From the NCBI GenBank assembly GCA_012932865.1, contig SAXG01000028.1, positions 485,565-549,564 of the forward strand: DNA of 64,000 nt. The letters run 5' to 3'. The notes under the pieces are model-generated. The model ran no database searches and was not told the origin of the DNA. It saw nothing but the letters and a program-made list of their open reading frames with translations. This DNA comes from Amylostereum areolatum (taxonomy: Eukaryota > Basidiomycota > Agaricomycetes > Russulales > Stereaceae). The translations under genes were made by a program, and so were the position numbers. Shown one piece after another: positions 23,601 through 32,370 of the stretch (its first letter is position 1; every line of letters starts with the position of its first letter).

Positions 23601-24686
23601 CTTCATGTCGATGGCATGATCCCATGGTCGCCGGTCGGGTAGTCGTTCAGAGGTTTTCTTGTCGAATACAGGTGCAAAGTCGCGGTATGGAGGGGGAACC
23701 AAGTCTTCAAAGGTTTGCGGGCGTGCATTTTCCCTTGAGTGCTCTGCAAGCTCTTGCGCCTTGGTGAAGCCCGCTCGGATTGGTACTGCCTCCGGGTTGG
23801 GGCCGTCAACCTCAGGAAGAATCCCAGCACGACGCAGGCCATTGATCTCCCAGTCTCGGAAGACCCTGGGTCGTTCGTCGTCGTCTTCAGTGAAAAGGCG
23901 GGCAGGTAAAGGTGAGAGATGGAATGTGCGGATGCGAACTCCTTTGACCCTGCGCGCAGGGATAACATACGTAGGGATAGGGGCCCAGGAGACATACACT
24001 GGTTCTGGGAACGGGTCGTCCGGGGCTAGAGGTACCTTAGGGGCCACATCAGCTCGAACATTTTGCTGTGATCGGGTTGACGATGGTGTTCGTGGCTTTG
24101 TTGCAAGGTTTGTCACGGTCGGTTCGGAGAGGGTGCAAGAGGGAGGGCAGCGGAGCATGTCAACACGATCTTGCTGCCAGTCTATGGTGGGGTTATGCTC
24201 ATCGAGCCAGTCTGTTCCAAGGATCATATCGTGATCACCGATGTCGGTGATGAAGAACTCAGCTTCTTCCTCATGGTATGCCTTCGAGTCTTGCGAGTAT
24301 ATCCGGATCCGTTGGGTCGTCGTATCACGCACCCAGCCCATGATGTTCTCGGTGCCGTCCACGTTACGCACAGGGAATGGGTTTTCTAGTTTTCTTGTAG
24401 TCAGCTTCTTGCGTTCAGCGAAGCTTCGGTTGATGATGATTCCTTCTGCACCGCTGTCAAGCAGTGCCTCTGTGTCGATTTGTCGGCCTGTCGCTCGTCC
24501 AATCATTTTGACCTTGAGCGTTATCGAGGGTGTCTGCCTGTTCTTCGTGACAGTAGAGAGGTGCACACACAATGGATACGATTGCTCACATGAGGTCATA
24601 GATGATAGTACAGAGAAGCGATTGTAAGATGCCGATGATATAAGTCCTTTGCCTCCACCAGACGACGCGACTGGGGGGTGTTTCAA
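20592..24686 (-). CDS. pol: Pol polyprotein of element A (protease, RT, RNase H, integrase, chromodomain)
   Basis: The open frame encodes 1364 residues. Domains in order: aspartic protease with LLDSGAEG (about 75-82); reverse transcriptase from about 370 with the catalytic IYMDDIL (519-525); RNase H with VEVDASDFATG and a TDHKN segment (about 665-745); integrase zinc finger HESPLAGH...CATCQ (891-931); and the DDE core with STDF (D961), SDRGPQF (D1021) and QTDGQTERDN (E1057). A chromodomain (YDVEDIVDSK...LVKWAGYPDSENTW, about 1251-1305) suggests targeting to modified histones. No internal stop was seen, so it may be active. It starts without an ATG: translation is expected by a -1 shift from gag at TTTTTGA (24686 region). 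The C-terminus reads through the polypurine tract into the 3' LTR. Confidence 0.95.
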   Translation of the reverse strand: MKHPPVASSGGGKGLISSASYNRFSVLSSMTSCEQSYPLCVHLSTVTKNRQTPSITLKVKMIGRATGRQIDTEALLDSGAEGIIINRSFAERKKLTTRKLENPFPVRNVDGTENIMGWVRDTTTQRIRIYSQDSKAYHEEEAEFFITDIGDHDMILGTDWLDEHNPTIDWQQDRVDMLRCPPSCTLSEPTVTNLATKPRTPSSTRSQQNVRADVAPKVPLAPDDPFPEPVYVSWAPIPTYVIPARRVKGVRIRTFHLSPLPARLFTEDDDERPRVFRDWEINGLRRAGILPEVDGPNPEAVPIRAGFTKAQELAEHSRENARPQTFEDLVPPPYRDFAPVFDKKTSERLPDRRPWDHAIDMKDGFEPKPCKIYPLSPSEQIELDTFLDDHLKKGYIRPSKSPQASPFFFVKKKDGKLRPVQDYRELNKGTIKNEYPLPLISEIVDRLKGAKIFSKMDVRWGYNNVRIKEGDEWKAAFKTNRGLFEPTVMFFGLMNSPATFQAMMNELFKDLIDSGKVIIYMDDILVFTRTMEEHRAIVRQVLQRLQDNDLFLKPEKCVFEQDSVEYLGLIISHDKIAMDPVKVAGIQDWPTPRTVKDVQSFLGFGNFYRRFIKDFSKIARPLFDLTKKDCTWNWSTECQTAFNALKAAFTSSPVLVMPDPRKPYLVEVDASDFATGGILSQKGDDGHWHPVAYLSKALSEPERNYDIYDKELLAIIRALEAWRHYLEGAPDTVEIWTDHKNLEHFKTAQKLSRRQARWALFLTRFDFALVHKPGVSHCPDPMSRRPDHKQGVENDNKERILLDPKYFQIRATRPGAVTSLGDVELRRRIRDCKTKDIEVVQALDAILRNGPRTLVKNLQEWNYEEGLVLFRGKVYVPADDELRRDIVKMYHESPLAGHPGRFKTYELVSCEYWWPGMSVFVRDFVAGCATCQSTKTQSSRPHIDMIPNEVPDRPFGVISTDFIVELPDCEGYNAVNVVVDRLTKMVVTTPCTTKITSDGTADILFDKVYRHYGLADKIISDRGPQFAGQVMRTLNEKLGIKSALSTAYHPQTDGQTERDNQNLEQFLRVFCNYLQDDWVKWLPFFEFSHNSRTHAATGKAPFEVLYGFLPKMYPSVNPSSKVPAVEERLRQLEEVRQEIKASLALASDLMKHYNGDTVSESTQFAVGDKVWLEGKNLKTTRPKAKLAAKRFGPFEIIDVISPVNYRLKLPKTWRIHPVFHASLLTAYKETAAHGPNYEQPPPDLIDDEEEYDVEDIVDSKPTRNKKGIQYLVKWAGYPDSENTWLPRSSLSKVTDMIDAFHKRHPNAPRPVRSLSISFDNFLASTLADDIALQAKARLKGGVMSRIAPFLSSFADLVHATRHGT
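20663..20672 (-). other. Polypurine tract of element A
   Basis: On the coding strand this reads AAAGGGGGGG, then TAA, then the 3' LTR. Polypurine tracts prime plus-strand DNA synthesis in LTR elements. The tract is also translated as part of Pol (LKGGV). Confidence 0.85.
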
Positions 24687-26251
24687 AAATCCTGCGACTC
24701 TAGGATATCCTTCAGCAGTGCCACTGCCTGCTCCTTACCTTCCGCATCCAGATCCTTCAGCTGGCGAGTGATCGCCGCGATGGTTTTGGATGGGTCGGGA
24801 GCTGCTTTTGCAGTGGACGGAGCCGTGTTCGTCGGCAGGGGAGGGGCCTTGGACCCAGTCTCTACTGCGCCCACCCGTCGCGCACTCGAGTCGCGGTTGG
24901 GGCAGTCGCGAGAGACGTGACCGGCTTGTCGACACATGAAGCACTTGCCTTCGCGCATCATCTTTGCGCGCTCGTCGTCCGTCAGCTTTGCAGGGCGGGT
25001 CGAGGTGTTGGTGAAGGCGCCGACTCGGCGCGACGAGGAGTCGTTGGTCGAACCGTTCGAGGTGAGCGCGACAGCCCCCTTGGACTGACTGCTCTTCCTC
25101 TCCGGGTTCTCTTCGAGCCACTGGTGGTTGATGCGGCGGGTGCGCTCCTTCCACTCCGCGAGCTTGGTGGGGAACGGGTACGACCGGGCCACCTGCTTGC
25201 CGAGGTCATGCTGAAGTCCCTTCTTGAAAAAGTGGATTAGCGCCTCGTCGTCGTACGCTGACATGGTTGCCAGCATCTCAAACTCGGTGATAAAGTCAGT
25301 GACGTCCCGGGTGGTCATTGCGAGCTCGTTGATCTTACGCTGAGCCTCTATCTTCGGATCGACGGGCACGAAGTCTTTGCCAAACCTCTCGAAGAGCTCT
25401 TTGTAAGAGCTATAGTGGAGTGTTGGGGGCGTGGGGTCGAGGGTTTTGGTGTCCTCCTTCTCGACTTCGTCGGCGAAGAGTTCCATGCGGCGATGTGTGG
25501 CCCAGGCTTTCGCCGTGTCGTCCTCCATCAGGCTGAGGAGGAGCATCATCTTGGCGTCATCTGTGGCATAAACATCCTTGTTAACGCGCAGGAACATGCG
25601 GAGCTCGAGGGAGAACCGGAGGGTGTCGCGTCTATCGCCTTTGAATGGCTTTGGCTTGGGGCCGATCTCACGCTTGGAGGCGGTCGAGGGTTTGGTTTCT
25701 TCGTCGGGCATTTTGTCAGCGGGGAGGGCAATGTCGAGGGATCGGGTGAAGGCTGCTTCTTGTTGGCGTCGGAGTTCCTTGCGGTGTTCTTCAGCTTCGT
25801 CAAGCTCGATTTGGACTTCACGCGCGACTTGGAATTCGAGGGGTGTGATGAGTTCCTGGTTGTGTCTCCAAAACCAGAGATCCTGAACAGGGTTTGTACT
25901 AGAGGGTTGCCACTCAACTACTGTGCGCCCTGGTGTTCCTTGCCGGTTCCGTCGATACGCGTACCACTTCCTAGTGACGCTGTCGAACTTGAATCCCCTG
26001 GGGGGGAAGAGGACAGTGGATCGGCGGGGCGGTGGGGAAGAGGATGCGGGTGGGTCAAGGAAGGCAGTAAGGATGTCGGTTGCAAGATCAAGGTCTTCGT
26101 CTGTGAGATAGTTGCCTCCTTGAAAATACCAGTCTTGTCTGCTTTCTTCGGGAGGGTTGTGGGCCCAATGTACCGGTCTCTTGGTGTCTAGGGAGGTGAG
26201 GATGGAGTACTCGTACGGACAATAGTCGCGGAAGATACCCGGGGGGAACAC
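24683..26251 (-). CDS. gag: Gag of element A
   Basis: A frame of about 520 residues ending ESQDF-stop, overlapping pol in the -1 frame. The middle part (KPKPFKGDRRDTLRFSLELR to LAEWKERTRRINHQW) is the retrotransposon Gag capsid-type domain. A CCHC zinc knuckle, CFMCRQAGHVSRDC (C-X2-C-X4-H-X4-C), lies near residue 450 and would bind the element RNA. The frame stays open upstream to a TAA near 26357, but I find no in-frame ATG before 25711; the listed 5' end is a GTG. The true N-terminus may use a non-AUG start, an intron or an upstream frame. Confidence 0.88.
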   Translation of the reverse strand: MFPPGIFRDYCPYEYSILTSLDTKRPVHWAHNPPEESRQDWYFQGGNYLTDEDLDLATDILTAFLDPPASSSPPPRRSTVLFPPRGFKFDSVTRKWYAYRRNRQGTPGRTVVEWQPSSTNPVQDLWFWRHNQELITPLEFQVAREVQIELDEAEEHRKELRRQQEAAFTRSLDIALPADKMPDEETKPSTASKREIGPKPKPFKGDRRDTLRFSLELRMFLRVNKDVYATDDAKMMLLLSLMEDDTAKAWATHRRMELFADEVEKEDTKTLDPTPPTLHYSSYKELFERFGKDFVPVDPKIEAQRKINELAMTTRDVTDFITEFEMLATMSAYDDEALIHFFKKGLQHDLGKQVARSYPFPTKLAEWKERTRRINHQWLEENPERKSSQSKGAVALTSNGSTNDSSSRRVGAFTNTSTRPAKLTDDERAKMMREGKCFMCRQAGHVSRDCPNRDSSARRVGAVETGSKAPPLPTNTAPSTAKAAPDPSKTIAAITRQLKDLDAEGKEQAVALLKDILESQDF

Positions 26252-26900
26252 GGGGGTGGGGGGACGGGTGAAGGTTTGGGAAGCGATGATTCTAGAAGAA
26301 GTCGGCCGCGACGGGGCGACGACCGAGGAGTTTCTGGGTGAGGTAGCCGGCTTTTACAGCCTGGCGGATCTTGTGTTCGAGGTGACGGTGGCGGAGGGTC
26401 TTGCCCTTGATAGTGGGACGGAGGACTGGTGGCGGGGTGGATTCCGGTGTGGGGATTGCGAAATTGTAGACGGTAGGGAAGTTGTGTCGGATGATCGATG
26501 GAGGTAGATGGGTGTTGGAGCAGGTGTGCCAGGTGGGGGAGTGAATTGAGAATTCGAACCGGTTCCGATCTACGTCAAAGCACGCAACGACATGAGCGTA
26601 GAGGCAGAGGATTGTCTGCCTACCGTGATCGTGATTCCAGCGCCACTTGTATATGCGGCAATTGACTCCGTGGACCTTCCAGGTATGTTCCCTACAGAGG
26701 AGTTCGAGAGCTCGTATGCGATCGACAGTGGCCGCATTTGCTCGGGGCCAGGGGAACGGGGCGTTGCGATCGGGGTTGAATGCTTGGAGATTGAAGGTGA
26801 GAAAGATCGGTTCAGCGGTGGGTTCCAGGGTGGGGGTTTTTAATGTCGTAGAGACGGCGAGGGGTAGATGGAGAGAGGGGTGCGAGGTAGGCGTAGGGGT

Positions 26901-26910
26901 AGACTGTCCA
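26901..26910 (-). promoter_or_regulatory. Self-priming primer-binding site of element A
   Basis: The coding strand reads TGGACAGTCT beginning 2 nt after the 5' LTR. It is the exact complement of AGACTGTCCA in the LTR (27044-27053 on the plus strand), which starts 34 nt downstream of the first T of the TATA box. This is the layout of Tf1-type self-primed elements, where the RNA's own 5' end is the primer. Confidence 0.75.
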
Positions 26911-26912
26911 GG

Positions 26913-27333
26913 TGTCAGAAACGCAGTTTATGAGACCGATGAACCGCCTAAGTCGCGACGATGGGAGGAGCGAGAAGAAAATAGATTCGAGAGTGCCGGG
27001 GTCTAGGGTAGTGCAACGTGCGCTACAGTACCGTACGACGAGATGGACAGTCTGAGGAAAAGGGAAAAGGGATACTGTCCTTATATACAAGTGGGACCGA
27101 TGGTGCGATGCGATGCGATAGTGGTGCGAGCGGGGGGAACAATAAGAAAGGAGTCATGGGGAGGAGGACGGAAGTCCGGAGCAATGATGTCATAGATAAG
27201 GGTGCGGAACGCCGTTCGGAAGTCCGGGCAAATGACGTCGTTGGAGCATGTGATGCGAAGGAAAGTCATGTGCCGTGACGCGTCGCGTGTACAAGGTCTG
27301 CAAGCGAAGAAAGAAATGGAGCGATCCGTGACA
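26913..27333 (-). repeat. 5' LTR of element A, with promoter
   Basis: 421 bp. The coding strand has TATATAAGG (plus-strand 27081-27087 is the TATA core), and the inferred transcription start lies about 34 nt downstream at CAGACTGTCC. It is flanked on the outside by the target duplication CTGTC. Confidence 0.95.
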
Positions 27334-27338
27334 CTGTC

Positions 27339-27738
27339 CCTCGAGTCTCCAATTTTCTTGAAGTTTTCTTCATATACATACTTATTCTATCATAGAAGAA
27401 ACACCATGGAAACTTTTGTCCACTCCCATAATCGAACCCCCTCTCGTCTCCTTTCATCCTTCCACCCGTGCCGTTAGAAAAACATCAAGATGCCTGAGTG
27501 TGAGTGGCACATGCCGGCACAAACACAGATTTTCGCCATCGTATCTGGATAGCGAGTTATCGGGAAAGAAGGAAAGCGAAGACATTGAATGGTAGCACGG
27601 GTGGCGTCACTGCGCTTGTAGTACAGTATCAGGAAGAGTACACACTATCAAGGAGTCCGGTGAGCTCGATCGCACCACCGGCGGCCTTGATACGTACTAC
27701 TGGTCAATGAGATATTCGTCTTCACGTAATCCTGCCCT
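27339..27738. other. Host spacer between elements A and B1
   Basis: About 400 bases without a recognisable gene. It does not resume F-box copy 3, so the missing 5' part of that copy is not simply on the far side of element A. Confidence 0.5.
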
Positions 27739-27743
27739 CTGCG

Positions 27744-28202
27744 TGTCAGCAACGACTAGTGCGACAGCACCAAGTTACGACACAGCTGACTAGAAGATGA
27801 GGACGACAGAGGGGAGCCGATCAGACACGGCGACAGACGAGGGAAAGCAAGCAAAGTCGGTAGAATTGACTAGCTCGAGATAAGGGATATGTACAGCGAG
27901 AGCGAGCCTTATATACACAAGAGGAGAGAGACTTAGGTAAGCAACCGATACACGGCGATCAGTAAGCAGACCTAGTATAAGTAAGCAGTCGTATGTAAAA
28001 GAGCACAGCATGAGTCAGTATTGTACAGCATGAGTCAAGGGAAAGGAGTCAGACCCGGGCCGAGATGAGTCACGTGGGCCCGAGTGGGATATAGATGAAC
28101 CGGGTCCGGGCCAAAGTGGAGCCGGACCGGTGATAAGCCAATAAGTCCTAAAGCGTGTAACCGATGTAAAGTAAAAAAGAAAATTATAGACCGTTCATGA
28201 CA
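27744..28202 (-). repeat. 3' LTR of element B1
   Basis: 459 bp, TGTCA...TGACA. The pol stop codon lies within its outer 8 nt. Confidence 0.95.
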
Positions 28203-31200
28203 TCACCCCTTCCTTAGATTCGACGTCCTCGTCGCAATCAGATCCAGCTTCCTCTTCCGCCAGGAGTTCCCAACGATTAAGGCGTGCAGGTTTCGGGGCA
28301 CCTGGGTGCTTGCGGTGGAAGTCGTCAATACGTTTCTTGGCATTCTGGAGATTGGCAAGAGGTTCCCAAGTATTGTCATTGTCTGGGTAGCCTTTCCATT
28401 TGACAAGGTACTTGAAGCCGCGACCAACTTTCTTGGAGTCTATAATCTTTTCAACCTCATAGACTTCCTCTCCTTGGACTAACTCTGGGGGTGGAGGTGC
28501 AGGTGTTTTCTGGTTGTCAAAGGCGGGACCGTTGTGTGGAGATAGGAGGGACTCGTTGAAGACCGGATGTTTTCGTGACCAGGATGTAGGGAGGCGAAGC
28601 TTGTAAGCCGATGCTCCAACTTTCTCCAGGATTTCGAAAGGACCAAAGCGCTTGTCATCTAGCTTTTGCATAGGACGTGTCGTTTTGATTACAGTTTGGC
28701 CATCTCTAGTCTTGGCTTCCAGCCAGACGAAGTCGCCAATTTTGTAATCTATTGGTTCGTCCTTCTTGCGATCGTAAAAGCGCTTTTGATCGTCCTGTGC
28801 TGCCTTTAGCGCAGAGCGGGCTTCCTCATAGATGTCTCGCATGCGTTGTGCAAACTCGTTCGCCGATGGGTTGTCTGTCTCACGTCGAGGGTTTGTCCCC
28901 AGGTAGAGTTCCCGACCATAGTTGGCAAAGTTGGGAGACATCCCAATCGAACTATGGACCATGTTGTTGAGCGCAGTCATGGCAAGTGGGAGGTAACGTG
29001 TCCAATTGTCTTGTCGCTGATTGACGAAGATGCGAAGGTAGTTTTCCATGGTCATGTTGGAGCGTTCGGTCTGTCCATCCGTCTGAGGGTGATACGCCGT
29101 GGACGGGTTCCCTTCAATGCCTAGCAATTGGAACAATGCCGTGGTGAACTTGGAGACAAAGACGCTGCCGCGGTCACTGACGATCTTTCTAGGAATTCCA
29201 TGATGGGGGACCACCTCACGTAGGTACTCGAAGGCGAGTTCGTCCTCTGTTAGGTCTTTGGTCGTGGCCCAGAATACAACCTGCTTGGTACCCATGCAGT
29301 TCACATTGCAGATGGCGTCTTTTCCATCCGAGACCGGGAGTGGCATGACGAAGTCAATGGATACGTGCTCCCAAGGTGCTTGTGGTGGGTCATGTGGGTG
29401 GAGTGGAGCGGCAATACGATCGTGTCTAATCTTGGTACGTTGGCAGGTCTCACATCCTTCGACATATTTTCGGACGTCATCTCTAATGGCAGGCCACCAG
29501 TAGTTGCGCGTGATGAGCTCGTGGGTCTTGTATCGTCCTGGATGACCGACAAGCGGGCCGTCATGGTGAGCCTGGATGATGTCTGCACGGAGTCCTTTGT
29601 CTCTTGGGACATAGAGTCTGTGTTGCCAGGTGACCATTCCATCTGCATGTTCCAGCCATCCCTTTACTTTGAGTGCTAAGGCGCGTTCTACTGCATGGTC
29701 TCGGAGTAAGGTAGCCTCTTGAATCCGCTCAATGAAGGTATTGTCAGGTCCGTTGGTTACGATTCCTGCATGGTTGAGGGCGCGAAAGAGTTCTGGTTTC
29801 AGGAGGACGATGTTTTCATTGTCTTTCTCCCCCTTCTCAAGGCCCGCTAGTCGGGAAATAGCATCGGGTTTGCCCATTGTTTTGCCAGGTTTGTGGAGTA
29901 GCGTACAATGATACTCTTGTAGCTCCGTTAACCATCGTGCTTGTCTCCGATTTAGCTTCTGCGCCTTGCGGAAGTACGTGAGATTGCGATGATCCGACCA
30001 GATTTCAAACTCCTGTCGTGCCCCCATGAGGTATTGTCTCCATTCCTCTAGTGCCGTCATGATGGCCAGTAATTCCTTGTCATAAATCTCATAGTTCCTC
30101 TCAGCTTCGCTGAGGGACTTTGAGAGGAAGGCGACTGGGTGCCATTTGCCATTGTCCTGTTGTTGCGAAAGTACCGCGCCTGTGGCATAGTCAGAGGAGT
30201 CCGCCTCGACACGGAACTGCCCATCGTCTGTAGGGATTGCTAGAACTGGCTGTGATGTTATACGTCGCTTGAGTTCCTGAAAAGCCTCCTGCTGTGGGGT
30301 GTCCCAGACCCATTCCGTCTTCCCAGTGAGTTTAGTCATTGGGTGAGCAATGCCGCTGAAGTCCTTGATAAAGCGACGGTAGAAGTTGCAAAAGCCCAAA
30401 AACGATTGAAGTTGTTTCTTCGTTTTGGGGGCTGGCCAATTGGTGATTGCCGCGACCTTTGCTGGATCCATGCGAACCCTTCCTCCGCCGACAATCATGC
30501 CCAGGTATTCGATTTCTGCCTTCTCAAACTCGCACTTTTCTGGCTTCAGATAGAGTTTGTTTTCTCGCAGGATCCGAAGGACCTCCTTGACTATCCGACG
30601 ATGTTCTTCTAGCGTATGTGTGAAGATGAGGATGTCGTCCAAATAGACGACCACGACTCCTTGATGGATCAAGTCTTTGAACAGGTCATTCATCATGGCT
30701 TGGAACGTAGACGGGGAGTTGGTGAGTCCGAAGAACATGACCGTAGGCTCGTAGAGACCTTTGTTCGTGCGGAATGCAGCTTTCCACTCGTCCCCTTCTT
30801 TAATCCGAACATTGTTGTACCCCCATCGGACATCGAGCTTGGTAAAGTGCCGTGCTCCTTTAAGTTTGTCAACCAACTCTTGGATGAGCGGGAGCGGGTA
30901 ACGGTTCTTTATTGTCATCTCATTGAGCTTTCGATAGTCCTGCACAGGACGTAGCGAGCCATATTTTTTCTTGATGAAGAAGAATGGGGAGGCCATGGGT
31001 GATTTGGATGGTTGGATCCGGCCAGATCTCAGGTTCTCTTCCAAAAAGGCGTCCAGTTGCTTCTGCTCGTCCAATGTGAGGGGGTAAACTTTGCAATCGA
31101 CCGGTTTGAAGTTAGGAGTGAGCTCAATGGCGTGGTCCCATGGGCGTCGCTCAGGGAGCTTGTCGAAGTCGTCTTTGTCAAAGATGTCCTTGAATTCGTG

Positions 31201-32370
31201 GTACGCCGTTGGGACTCGCTCAGAGAAGGTCTGTTCCTTTTTCTTAGCGTGCTCTTCAATTGCAATGTCCGATGCATGGGTCCGGATGTGGTATGTCGCT
31301 TTGTAGCCATCCCAGTCGAAGGCAAACAGCTGCTCGTCTTTTTCCATGTGGACTGGCTCTTCCTCCTCCTCTTCATCATCATCGATATTGAGGAGGGGAG
31401 GGGGACGAGAGCAGCTGATAGGGCATCGGTCGAATTCAATTGACCCGGATTTCCAGTCGATGTGATGGTTGTGCTTCTTTAGCCACTCATGTCCAATGAA
31501 AAGGTCCGTATCTCCTAGATTGGAGACCGCCAGGTCAATGTTTTCTTCATGGTCTTGAATATTTAGGCGAAGTGTGACATATTCCGTGATGGGACCTCCT
31601 GTGTTGAGAGTGCCGTCTGCATTTCGTACTGGGATTGGGCGAGCAGTCCGTCGCGTGGGGATGTGATTTTCCTGCACAAACTTCGTGTTGATACACGAGC
31701 CAGTGCAACCACTGTCCAGGAGTGCGAGAGCTTTGACAATGCGCTTGGAATTTACCACCAGTTGTGTGGGAATGACCGTTTGTTCCTTGGCGCTGGAGGA
31801 GCGTATGAACTGCATAGGAGTGGCGAGCTCTAGTAGAGCTTGACATGCTAACTCGTCTCCCATGCCAGTTATTTCCTTGATGGCTTCATAAGTAGCCTCG
31901 TCACGGCGTCGGTGGTGTGTCCAGATGCGAAGGATTGCAATCGCACTTTCGGGTTTGTCTTCCCTTAAGCGACGAAGCGTCCATTGAGCCGTTCCAGGTG
32001 CCATATAACATGATTTGGGCGCCGTGCCCCTTCCATCGCACGGCGTTGTCCCTGACTTCACAGGGTCCATATCCAAAACCGAGTCTGTATCCAAAGCCGT
32101 ATCCAAAACTGAAGCTGAAACCGAAGCCATATCCAAAGCCGAAGGCTCACAAATCGAAGCCTGAGTATCTAAAATAACAACGGGACGCGTGCCCGTACCG
32201 ATAGAGTCCGTAAGAGAAGTCATAATGGGGATATCCCCCGTAGTAGTACAGTCCGAATCAGCAATGCGCATATGTAAACGAGAACTAGGCCACCGAGGCG
32301 CCACAAAACCAGATGAGCGAGAGACAGAAACTTGGGCTTCAGATGCCGTGTACATCGTCAGCCCCCTCAA
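28195..32370 (-). CDS. pol: Pol polyprotein of element B1
   Basis: 1391 residues, unbroken. The first 190 residues have no clear motif. Then come an aspartic protease LLDSGCTGS (about 218-225), an RT with VYLDDIL (about 575-581), RNase H with VEADSSDYATG, an integrase zinc finger (HHDGPLVGHPGRYKTHEL then CETCQ), a DDE core with VSIDF, VSDRGSVF and QTDGQTERSN, and a C-terminal chromodomain (YEVEKIIDSK to YPDNDNTWEPL). The integrase segment after VSIDF is unusual (NCMGTKQVVFW in place of the usual VVVDRLTKM). In the RT, residue 470 is Tyr in KKKYGSLRP where the related copy B2 and element A have Asp; this could weaken activity. Expression is expected by a -1 shift at TTTTTGA after gag. Confidence 0.95.
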   Translation of the reverse strand: MRGLTMYTASEAQVSVSRSSGFVAPRWPSSRLHMRIADSDCTTTGDIPIMTSLTDSIGTGTRPVVILDTQASICEPSALDMASVSASVLDTALDTDSVLDMDPVKSGTTPCDGRGTAPKSCYMAPGTAQWTLRRLREDKPESAIAILRIWTHHRRRDEATYEAIKEITGMGDELACQALLELATPMQFIRSSSAKEQTVIPTQLVVNSKRIVKALALLDSGCTGSCINTKFVQENHIPTRRTARPIPVRNADGTLNTGGPITEYVTLRLNIQDHEENIDLAVSNLGDTDLFIGHEWLKKHNHHIDWKSGSIEFDRCPISCSRPPPLLNIDDDEEEEEEPVHMEKDEQLFAFDWDGYKATYHIRTHASDIAIEEHAKKKEQTFSERVPTAYHEFKDIFDKDDFDKLPERRPWDHAIELTPNFKPVDCKVYPLTLDEQKQLDAFLEENLRSGRIQPSKSPMASPFFFIKKKYGSLRPVQDYRKLNEMTIKNRYPLPLIQELVDKLKGARHFTKLDVRWGYNNVRIKEGDEWKAAFRTNKGLYEPTVMFFGLTNSPSTFQAMMNDLFKDLIHQGVVVVYLDDILIFTHTLEEHRRIVKEVLRILRENKLYLKPEKCEFEKAEIEYLGMIVGGGRVRMDPAKVAAITNWPAPKTKKQLQSFLGFCNFYRRFIKDFSGIAHPMTKLTGKTEWVWDTPQQEAFQELKRRITSQPVLAIPTDDGQFRVEADSSDYATGAVLSQQQDNGKWHPVAFLSKSLSEAERNYEIYDKELLAIMTALEEWRQYLMGARQEFEIWSDHRNLTYFRKAQKLNRRQARWLTELQEYHCTLLHKPGKTMGKPDAISRLAGLEKGEKDNENIVLLKPELFRALNHAGIVTNGPDNTFIERIQEATLLRDHAVERALALKVKGWLEHADGMVTWQHRLYVPRDKGLRADIIQAHHDGPLVGHPGRYKTHELITRNYWWPAIRDDVRKYVEGCETCQRTKIRHDRIAAPLHPHDPPQAPWEHVSIDFVMPLPVSDGKDAICNVNCMGTKQVVFWATTKDLTEDELAFEYLREVVPHHGIPRKIVSDRGSVFVSKFTTALFQLLGIEGNPSTAYHPQTDGQTERSNMTMENYLRIFVNQRQDNWTRYLPLAMTALNNMVHSSIGMSPNFANYGRELYLGTNPRRETDNPSANEFAQRMRDIYEEARSALKAAQDDQKRFYDRKKDEPIDYKIGDFVWLEAKTRDGQTVIKTTRPMQKLDDKRFGPFEILEKVGASAYKLRLPTSWSRKHPVFNESLLSPHNGPAFDNQKTPAPPPPELVQGEEVYEVEKIIDSKKVGRGFKYLVKWKGYPDNDNTWEPLANLQNAKKRIDDFHRKHPGAPKPARLNRWELLAEEEAGSDCDEDVESKEGVMS
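28206..28215 (-). other. Polypurine tract of element B1
   Basis: The coding strand reads AAGGAAGGGG followed by TGA and the 3' LTR. It is translated as KEGV near the end of Pol. Confidence 0.8.

Larger units (their letters stand above)
20239..27333 (-). mobile_element. Full-length Ty3/gypsy chromovirus, element A
   Basis: Two 421-bp LTRs (20239-20659 and 26913-27333) begin TGTCA and end TGACA and are flanked by the 5-bp target duplication CTGTC (20234-20238 and 27334-27338). The internal region carries gag and pol on the minus strand, a polypurine tract and a primer-binding site. The LTRs differ at one position that I could find (A versus G at the GCAA/GCGA of the CTGCAAACG segment), so insertion is recent. 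Pol is uninterrupted. It lies directly beside the TA-flanked elements. The Pol chromodomain and self-priming signature place it near the Tf1/sushi group of chromoviruses. Confidence 0.95.

Noticed and set aside
21654..23995. Plus-strand open frames of 90-190 codons across element A pol
   Set aside because: They are shadows of the minus-strand pol frame, which has full domain order and no stops.
26893..26912. The TGG at the start of the element A primer site as a tRNA CCA complement
   Set aside because: TGG would fit a tRNA end, but the following bases match the element's own RNA start exactly over 10 nt, and family B shows the same geometry without a TGG.
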